Origin: Elusimicrobiota bacterium
GTDB lineage: Bacteria > CG03 > SLGR01 > PWQF01
Direction of reading: 5' to 3'
DNA length: 11,413 bases
Assembly: GCA_003556865.1 (NCBI GenBank)
Contig: PWQF01000039.1
Location: 1-11,413 of the forward strand
Shown: piece by piece, positions 6,386 to 11,413 of the stretch
Layout of the letters: each line of letters begins with the position of its first letter
How positions within the stretch are numbered: the first letter of the stretch is position 1
The notes under the pieces: generated by a model
Seen by the model: the letters and a program-made list of their open reading frames with translations, nothing else
The model's database searches: none
What the model was told of the DNA's origin: nothing
Program-made: the position numbers and the translations under genes

Positions 6386-7747
6386 TTAAAAAGACCTTAT
6401 AATCTCTTCACCTATACAGCATATATTGCCAGCCCCAAGGGTAATAAATATATCTCCTTTTTTTAGATCAGATAAAAGTCGCTTTTTTAAAAGCGACATA
6501 TCATTTATACATATAACTTTTGTTTTTTTTTGAAACTCCTCCTTAATCAACTCCGACCCCACCCCCTTCAGCGGCTTTTCTCCGGCCCCGTAAATAGATG
6601 TTAAATAGACTTTGGAAGCCGCACCGAAGGCAGGAGGGAAATCTTTAGCCAACTCTTTTGTCCTGCTATAGCGGTGGGGTTGAAACACAACTATCAAACG
6701 GCGGGAAGGATAAATTTCCCTTAAACTTTTAAGAGCCAGTTTAATTGCGGAAGGATGATGGGCATAGTCGTCATAAAAAACTACTTCTTTTTTTTCAGCT
6801 TTTTTTTCCAGCCTTCTGCTTACCCCCTGGTACTGAAAAATTGCTTCATTAATAAGGCTGAAGTCTATATCCATTTCCAGTGCTGCTGCAGAAGCCGCCA
6901 GCGAATTAAGGATATTATGCTTTCCTGTTGCCCTTACTGTTATTGTACCCAGTTTTTTCCCTTGGCTAACTAAGGAATAAGAACTGTTTTCTTCTCCAAG
7001 CCTGATATCAACAGCCCGGTAACTGTTTTCTTCTGACATGCCGTAGGTCACATAAGGCCTGCTTAGACGGCCCAGTATTTCTGTTAAATTTCTGTCATCT
7101 CCGCATAACACGCTAAATCCATAAAAAGGAACCTTATTTAAAAAACGGGTAAAAGTATCTTTGAGGTTTTCCAGGCTGCCATAATAGGACATATGATCGT
7201 TATCAATGTTTGTGACTATGGCTATTGTAGGGGTAAGCTTAAGGAAAGATCCATCACTTTCGTCTGCTTCAGCCACCATGAATTCACCTCCGCCCGGCTG
7301 AGCATTACTTTTAAGATTTTTAAAAAGCCCACCTACCACTACTGTGGGATCCAGGCCGGCTCTGGAAAGAATAAGTCCCATCATTGAAGTAGTGGTGGTC
7401 TTTCCGTGAGTTCCGGCAACGCACAGGGCATATTTAAGCCTCATTAGTTCACACAACATTTCAGCCCGGGGTATTACAGGTATATTTTTTTCCGAAGCTG
7501 CCTTTACCTCGCTATTATCTGCACTCAGGGCAGAAGAAGTAACCACAACGTGAGGGTTATCCAGGTTTTTAGGACTATGACCTATATTTACACAGGCCCC
7601 TTTAAGGCGAAGATATTTGACATTAGAAGATTCTTTTATATCTGAACCGCTAACTTCATACCCTAAATTAAGCAAAACTTCCGCTATACCGCACATTCCA
7701 CTGCCGCCTATACCCACAAGATGTATCTTCCTTATGGATTCAAACAT
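6386..7747 (-). CDS. murC: UDP-N-acetylmuramate--L-alanine ligase (MurC)
   Basis: A cytoplasmic Mur ligase of 453 residues that adds L-Ala to UDP-MurNAc, the first stem-peptide step. It shows the N-terminal dinucleotide-type loop HLVGIGGSGMCGIAE (9-23), the ATP P-loop GTHGKTTTT (112-120), AEADESDGSFL (159-169), TNIDNDHMSYYG (179-190), then GKHNILNS, DDYAHHPSAI and FQPHRYSRT in the C-terminal domain. AHHP and PHRYSR are MurC signatures and separate it from MurD, MurE and MurF. Start: ATG 7747 overlaps the murG stop by 8 bp (ATGTTTGA), the same geometry as murB/ddl. An in-frame TTG at 7756 is possible but less likely. MurC is where L-Ser can be misincorporated, which relates it to the pgeF homologue at the end of the operon. 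Confidence 0.98.
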   Translation of the reverse strand: MFESIRKIHLVGIGGSGMCGIAEVLLNLGYEVSGSDIKESSNVKYLRLKGACVNIGHSPKNLDNPHVVVTSSALSADNSEVKAASEKNIPVIPRAEMLCELMRLKYALCVAGTHGKTTTTSMMGLILSRAGLDPTVVVGGLFKNLKSNAQPGGGEFMVAEADESDGSFLKLTPTIAIVTNIDNDHMSYYGSLENLKDTFTRFLNKVPFYGFSVLCGDDRNLTEILGRLSRPYVTYGMSEENSYRAVDIRLGEENSSYSLVSQGKKLGTITVRATGKHNILNSLAASAAALEMDIDFSLINEAIFQYQGVSRRLEKKAEKKEVVFYDDYAHHPSAIKLALKSLREIYPSRRLIVVFQPHRYSRTKELAKDFPPAFGAASKVYLTSIYGAGEKPLKGVGSELIKEEFQKKTKVICINDMSLLKKRLLSDLKKGDIFITLGAGNICCIGEEIIRSF

Positions 7748-8846
7748 AATTTTCAACCAAATCCGCCAAACGGGCTGCAGCTTTAATAAACCTCTCCCTT
7801 AAAGCTTTGGAGCCTATTTCCATACTCCGTCTTTTACCGGAATCCTTTATAAGGGGCACCAGCTTTAATGCAATAGCCTCTGGACTTATATCTTTATCCG
7901 GAAGCCTTACCCCTCCCCCTCTTTCACATATGGCTTTGGCATTTAAGGCCTGATGACTTGAAGTTGCGTAGGGATAAGGAATAAATACTGCGGGTATACC
8001 CCGGGAGGATATTTCAGCCACGGTAGTAGCCCCGGCTCTGCATACAACTATATCTGCCGCACTATAGGCGTAATGCATTTTTTGAAGGTATTTAAAGACC
8101 CGGGCTTTTATCTTTGCTTTTTTATATTTATTTGAAACTTCCATAAAATCTCTTTCTCCGCTTATATGTATAAACTGAAGCTTATTTTTTAACCCTTCAA
8201 GATAAGGAAGAACTCCGGGAAATGAAATATTTATATCCTTAGCACCCTGACTGCCCCCAAAAACTAAAATAGTCATCCGATCGGTAGATAATTTCAGCCT
8301 CTCCAACCCTTTTTGCCTTGAAGAATTTACTATCTCTTCTCTTACAGGATTTCCGGTTAATACAGTTTTTCCAGGCGGGAAGTATTCTCCTGAAGCTTTA
8401 AAAGTTACTGCTATTGAAGAAGCACAGAAAGCCAGAAAACGATTTGCCATACCAGGAAAATAGTTCTGCTCGTGAAGTATTACCGGGATTTTCATAACCG
8501 CCCCTGCAAGTACCACCGGAACAGATATATAGGCCCCGAAAGCTATTATTAAATCCGGCTTTCTTTTTTTGAGCAAAATAAAAGATTCCAGAAAACCAAT
8601 AAGAGTTTTAGATATAAAGCAGCATATATGCCAGAATTTTTTACGGGGAAATGGAAAAGAAGTCACCCTATATACTCGGTAATTTAGTCGGCCTAAAATA
8701 TTTTTTGCCAGCATTCTTTTATCTGTAAAAAAGGATATGTTAATATCCTTTCTTCTTTTTTTTAGTTCCGAAGTCAGGCTCAGGCCCGGGTATATATGGC
8801 CTCCAGTCCCCCCAACCACCATTAGAACTTTTTTATTTTTTTTCAT
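7740..8846 (-). CDS. murG: UDP-GlcNAc:lipid I N-acetylglucosaminyltransferase (MurG)
   Basis: A GT-B glycosyltransferase of 368 residues at the inner face of the cytoplasmic membrane, converting lipid I to lipid II. The N-terminal domain has VVGGTGGHIYPGLSL (10-24) and then the acceptor-side HEQNYFPGMANRFL. The C-terminal donor domain has FGGSQGAKDIN and CRAGATTVAEI, followed by PYPYATSSHQALNA, all standard MurG signatures. A basic and hydrophobic stretch (FPRKKFWHICCFISKTL) fits the membrane-association patch. Start: ATG 8846 shares ATGA with the ftsW stop and has AAAGG six bases upstream, preferable to the in-frame TTG at 8861. The 3' end overlaps murC by 8 bp. Confidence 0.97.
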   Translation of the reverse strand: MKKNKKVLMVVGGTGGHIYPGLSLTSELKKRRKDINISFFTDKRMLAKNILGRLNYRVYRVTSFPFPRKKFWHICCFISKTLIGFLESFILLKKRKPDLIIAFGAYISVPVVLAGAVMKIPVILHEQNYFPGMANRFLAFCASSIAVTFKASGEYFPPGKTVLTGNPVREEIVNSSRQKGLERLKLSTDRMTILVFGGSQGAKDINISFPGVLPYLEGLKNKLQFIHISGERDFMEVSNKYKKAKIKARVFKYLQKMHYAYSAADIVVCRAGATTVAEISSRGIPAVFIPYPYATSSHQALNAKAICERGGGVRLPDKDISPEAIALKLVPLIKDSGKRRSMEIGSKALRERFIKAAARLADLVENYV

Positions 8847-9970
8847 CTTTTGCCTTTCCAACAGGTTTTAGATATATTTAACAGTACCCCTACCGCAAAC
8901 ATATTAAAAACAAGTGAACTTCCCCCAAAACTGATAAAAGGAAGCGGGAGACCTTTGGTAGGAAATGTGCCTGTTACCACAGCCACGTTTAACCCTGCCT
9001 GAAGCACTATTAAAAAAGTCAGCCCCGCCGCCATAACCCTTCCCAGGTAATCTTCCTGTCTTAACGATATTTTAAAGCCCCTCCAGGCAAAAATTATAAA
9101 AAGGATCAAAACCGTAAGTGTACCCATAAAGCCAATCTCCTGCCCTATAACCGCAAACACAAAATCTGTATGAACCTCCGGTATATAAAAAAGTTTATGA
9201 AACCCTGTTCCAAGCCCCAAACCCCTTAAACCTCCCGACCCCAGAGCGGTTAGGCTGTGGTAAAGCTGAAACCCGGAACCGTAGATATCCTGCATGGGAT
9301 CCATAAAGGTAAGAAGCCTCTCCCTTCTATATGGCCGGGAAAGGAGCATAAACATCAGTAAGGGAAAACCGGCCAGGGCCGCACCAAAAATATATCGGAA
9401 TCTTATTCCCCCCGCAAACATGGTGGCTGCACATATTATAATTATAAAAACCGCCGTACCGAAATCTGGTTGTCTATATATTAAAAAGATTAAAAGCATA
9501 AGAGCCGCCAGGGGAGCAACCATTGATTTATTAAACCCACCTTTTTTATAATATTTGCGCTGCATAGTAGCCGCCAAATATATTACTGCAGCCACCTTTG
9601 CCATTTCCGAAGGCTGAAACCCTACGGGTCCCAGCCTCAGCCAGCGGCGGGCCCCACCCACCGTATGCCCAAGTGGAGATATGAGAACAGCTAAAAGTAA
9701 AAGCAGGACTACAAAAAAAAGAGCCCTTGAAATAGAAGCCCATTTCCTGTAATCCACCTGCATTCCTACATATAATGCTACCGAGCCGGCCAGGACCCAG
9801 GCCATCTGCCGGAATATAAAAAAATACATACTGTAATAGTACTCATCTGCTATAAGAGCAGACGAACTGTAGACCATTACCAGACCTATTATCACTAAAG
9901 CCGCAGTTACAGATAAAAGTACCGGGTCTATACTTGGTTTATATGATGATGAAATTTTTCTTTTAGCCAT
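8843..9970 (-). CDS. ftsW: Septal peptidoglycan polymerase FtsW (SEDS family)
   Basis: A polytopic inner-membrane protein of 375 residues with about ten hydrophobic segments. SEDS proteins polymerise lipid II together with a class B PBP, and FtsW does this at the septum. Conserved blocks are GGARRWLRLGPVGFQPSEMAK (105-125, cited as separate motifs GGARRW and QPSE), RQPDFGTAVF (166-175), GSGGLRGLGLG (244-254), PEVHTDF (264-270) with the catalytic-site Asp269, and PTKGLPLPFISFGGSS (337-352). The usual GEE after the DF motif is GQE (276-278). RodA looks alike, but the position between murD and murG supports FtsW. The ATG lies inside murD (43-bp overlap). An AAGGA abuts the ATG directly, too close to act as its ribosome site, and an in-frame stop lies just upstream, so coupling to murD is likely. 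Confidence 0.97.
   Translation of the reverse strand: MAKRKISSSYKPSIDPVLLSVTAALVIIGLVMVYSSSALIADEYYYSMYFFIFRQMAWVLAGSVALYVGMQVDYRKWASISRALFFVVLLLLLAVLISPLGHTVGGARRWLRLGPVGFQPSEMAKVAAVIYLAATMQRKYYKKGGFNKSMVAPLAALMLLIFLIYRQPDFGTAVFIIIICAATMFAGGIRFRYIFGAALAGFPLLMFMLLSRPYRRERLLTFMDPMQDIYGSGFQLYHSLTALGSGGLRGLGLGTGFHKLFYIPEVHTDFVFAVIGQEIGFMGTLTVLILFIIFAWRGFKISLRQEDYLGRVMAAGLTFLIVLQAGLNVAVVTGTFPTKGLPLPFISFGGSSLVFNMFAVGVLLNISKTCWKGKR
8853..8857 (-). promoter_or_regulatory. Shine-Dalgarno for murG, inside ftsW
   Basis: AAAGG on the minus strand, encoded by the last codons of ftsW, six bases before ATG 8846. It supports this start over the in-frame TTG at 8861, which would lie upstream of the site. 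Confidence 0.7.
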
Positions 9971-11280
9971 TCCTTAAACTTTTCGCCCCGCTCCGCATAG
10001 CTGTCAAACTGGTCAAAGCTTGAGCCTCCGGGTGATAGTAAAACTGTCATTCCCGGCTCCGCTTCCCGGGCAGCAATTAAAAGCGCTTCTTTTAATCCCG
10101 GCGCCGCTATTAAAGAAACTCTTCCTTTAAATGTATGGTATAATTCCTGACGGCTTTCCCCAAAAACTATTATTTTTTTTAGATTCCCTCTTAAAACACC
10201 CCCGATTTTAGAGGGCTTGATTCCTTTAGATCTCCCACCCATAAGTAAGATAAAAGGACCCTCCTGACTCTCAACCGCTTTTAAGGTTGAATGAAAGTTA
10301 GTAGATTTAGAATCATTTATATATTTAACTCCCTTATAAGTTCCTACTTCCTCCAGACGGTGAGGAAGAGGCTTTATTTCTGAAACTGACCTGTTTTGCC
10401 AAGAATTGGCCAGGCGGCTCACACAAAAAGCAGCCAGTAGATTTTCAATATTATGCTTTCCTTTAAGTTTAAAATCCCTTAAAGAAGCTATATGTTCTTT
10501 TTTTCCTTTACTTGAAAAATATATTTCCCCTTTCTCCACTCCGGTGCCGTTATAAGGTATTTTTTCTATATCAAAGAACATTTTTCTGGAACTTATTTCT
10601 TTAACAAAATCTTTTATTCCCGGACTGCGGGCATTAAAAACTGAAATCTGATTTGGCCTCTGCCTTAAAAACATCTGCTTTTTTGCCTTAATATAGTTCT
10701 CTTCTCCCCTGTGCCAAGTTAAGTGTTCTGGAAAAATATTAAGCAGAACCCCTATGTCAGGCTGCAGAGACGGAGAATAAGGAATCTGATAGCTGGAAAC
10801 CTCCAAAATTAGAAGATCATCCTTTTTCAACCTGTTTACCTCGCTACTAAGGGGTTTCCCCATATTCCCGGCACTATAACCCCCGCTGAGGTCTTTAATA
10901 ATGGAGCAGGTAGTTGTCTTTCCATTAGTGCCGGTAACGGCTGCTATTTTGAGATCTGGGCAGTATTCCAGCCCCAGTTGCAATTCACTTTTAATCTTAA
11001 CTCCCTTCTCTATAGCTCGTACCACGATGGGATTATGGGGGGGTATTCCCGGGCTGAGGATTATAAGGTCATATAAAGTGGGATTTATTTCTCTAGGATT
11101 TTTATTAAAAAGTTTAATCACATCTTCAGGTAAAGAGTTTATCTCACTGATTGAACGAGAGTCATATGCGGTTACTTCTGCCTTTTCCTTAACCAAAAGT
11201 GAAACTGCAGAACGCCCGCTTAAACCCATTCCGGCAACCAAAATTTTTTTTCCCTCATACTGTTTATTCACCTGAGACAT
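9928..11280 (-). CDS. murD: UDP-N-acetylmuramoyl-L-alanine--D-glutamate ligase (MurD)
   Basis: A cytoplasmic Mur ligase of 450 residues that adds D-Glu to UDP-MurNAc-L-Ala. Seen in order: KKILVAGMGLSGRSAV (11-26), LSPGIPPHNP (75-84), ATP loop TGTNGKTTT (116-124), LEVSSYQ (159-165), NIFPEHLTWH (181-190) followed by YIKAKKQMF with the lysine expected to be carbamylated, GKHNIEN (274-280), PHRLEEV (306-312), INDSKSTN (321-328) and LSPGGSSFDQF (415-425). INDSKSTN and SFDQF are MurD-specific. The usual SPACAS is SPGGSS here. Start: ATG 11280 is directly abutted by GGGAGG with no spacer, and GTG 11271 sits nine bases after it, so the true protein may begin three codons later. It ends in TAG 43 bp inside ftsW. 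It is the first gene of the operon visible here. Confidence 0.97.
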   Translation of the reverse strand: MSQVNKQYEGKKILVAGMGLSGRSAVSLLVKEKAEVTAYDSRSISEINSLPEDVIKLFNKNPREINPTLYDLIILSPGIPPHNPIVVRAIEKGVKIKSELQLGLEYCPDLKIAAVTGTNGKTTTCSIIKDLSGGYSAGNMGKPLSSEVNRLKKDDLLILEVSSYQIPYSPSLQPDIGVLLNIFPEHLTWHRGEENYIKAKKQMFLRQRPNQISVFNARSPGIKDFVKEISSRKMFFDIEKIPYNGTGVEKGEIYFSSKGKKEHIASLRDFKLKGKHNIENLLAAFCVSRLANSWQNRSVSEIKPLPHRLEEVGTYKGVKYINDSKSTNFHSTLKAVESQEGPFILLMGGRSKGIKPSKIGGVLRGNLKKIIVFGESRQELYHTFKGRVSLIAAPGLKEALLIAAREAEPGMTVLLSPGGSSFDQFDSYAERGEKFKEWLKEKFHHHINQV

Positions 11281-11286
11281 CCTCCC
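11281..11286 (-). promoter_or_regulatory. Shine-Dalgarno for murD with ambiguous start
   Basis: GGGAGG on the minus strand directly abuts ATG 11280 and lies nine bases before the in-frame GTG 11271. Spacing favours GTG; codon preference favours ATG. Confidence 0.6.
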
Positions 11287-11413
11287 GATAAACCTGCAGG
11301 CGCTGGCAGCGCAAGTTCAGGTATTTTAACATAGTCGGTCTCTGAGAGAAGTGATCGTGGGGAAGCACCTGCCGGCCTTCGCTGATACAGTAAATTCATC
11401 TTTTTTTGTAAGT
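11287..11413. other. Upstream stretch with no supportable gene
   Basis: None of the six frames gives a recognisable protein, and I see no C-terminus of mraY or murF, the usual genes before murD. A minus-strand frame of about 45 codons is open into murD, but its translation looks like nothing known. The stretch has a 13-base dyad at 11300-11312, a second at 11339-11349 (TCTCT-G-AGAGA) and a T-run on the plus strand at 11401-11407. I cannot find a convincing -35/-10 pair. It may be a leader or promoter region, or the tail of a gene mostly outside the window. Confidence 0.4.
11300..11312. repeat. Short perfect inverted repeat upstream of murD
   Basis: GCGCT-GGC-AGCGC, a 5-bp perfect stem with a 3-base loop. 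It lies inside a wider imperfect dyad with ACCTG at 11292-11296 and CAGGT at 11318-11322. It could fold in the murD leader RNA. No T-run follows it on the minus strand, so it is not a standard terminator of upstream transcription. Confidence 0.45.

Noticed and set aside
10901..11275. Plus-strand open frame of 124 codons opposite murD
   Set aside because: Fully antisense to the conserved N-terminal and ATP-loop region of murD; translation is not recognisable.
11329..11413. Possible divergent plus-strand gene start at the right edge
   Set aside because: About 28 open codons with only GTG candidates, no ribosome site and no recognisable translation.
1..11413. A novel defence, mobile or biosynthetic system
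   Set aside because: Every complete gene belongs to a well-known division, cell wall or pilus family; no repeats, integrases, transposases or CRISPR-like arrays are visible.

Overview
The window is one gene-dense block read entirely from the minus strand: a division and cell wall (dcw) cluster. In transcription order (right to left) it holds murD, ftsW, murG, murC, murB, ddl, ftsQ, ftsA, ftsZ, a pilT-type ATPase, and the first ~155 codons of a pgeF/YfiH-family gene cut off by the left edge. The murD-to-ftsZ order is the classical proteobacterial one with murB inserted between murC and ddl. FtsA, FtsQ, an E. coli-like FtsZ C-terminal peptide, Ddl inside the cluster and a pilus-retraction ATPase together suggest a diderm bacterium. 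AT-leaning composition and frequent AGA/AGG and ATA codons fit a deep-branching or uncultured lineage (Elusimicrobiota/Omnitrophota-like would fit), but the phylum cannot be fixed by eye.

Layout. Bases 11281-11413 upstream of murD hold no gene I can support, only short dyads. From 11280 to 4589 the peptidoglycan precursor genes and ftsW are packed end to end, with overlaps of 43 bp (murD/ftsW), 4 bp (ftsW/murG), 8 bp (murG/murC) and 8 bp (murB/ddl), and a 2-bp gap at murC/murB. Ddl overlaps ftsQ by about 35 bp. The only real gaps are before ftsA (26 bp) and ftsZ (24 bp), each with a strong Shine-Dalgarno. The ftsZ stop and pilT start share ATGA. The pgeF reading frame then begins at the very end of pilT.

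How the genes work together. MurC, MurD and Ddl build the stem peptide, MurB makes UDP-MurNAc, and MurG makes lipid II. FtsW polymerises it at the septum, while FtsQ, FtsA and FtsZ assemble the divisome. PgeF-family proteins are linked to preventing L-Ser misincorporation at the L-Ala position that MurC fills, so its place in this operon makes functional sense. PilT is the outsider: a hexameric pilus-retraction motor sitting directly behind ftsZ.

I see no mobile element, CRISPR array, RNA gene or new multi-gene system. The points most worth a second look are the pgeF frame with no canonical start at its expected N-terminus, the pilT/pgeF junction, and the way the FtsZ C-terminal Arg-Arg codons form the only Shine-Dalgarno for pilT.
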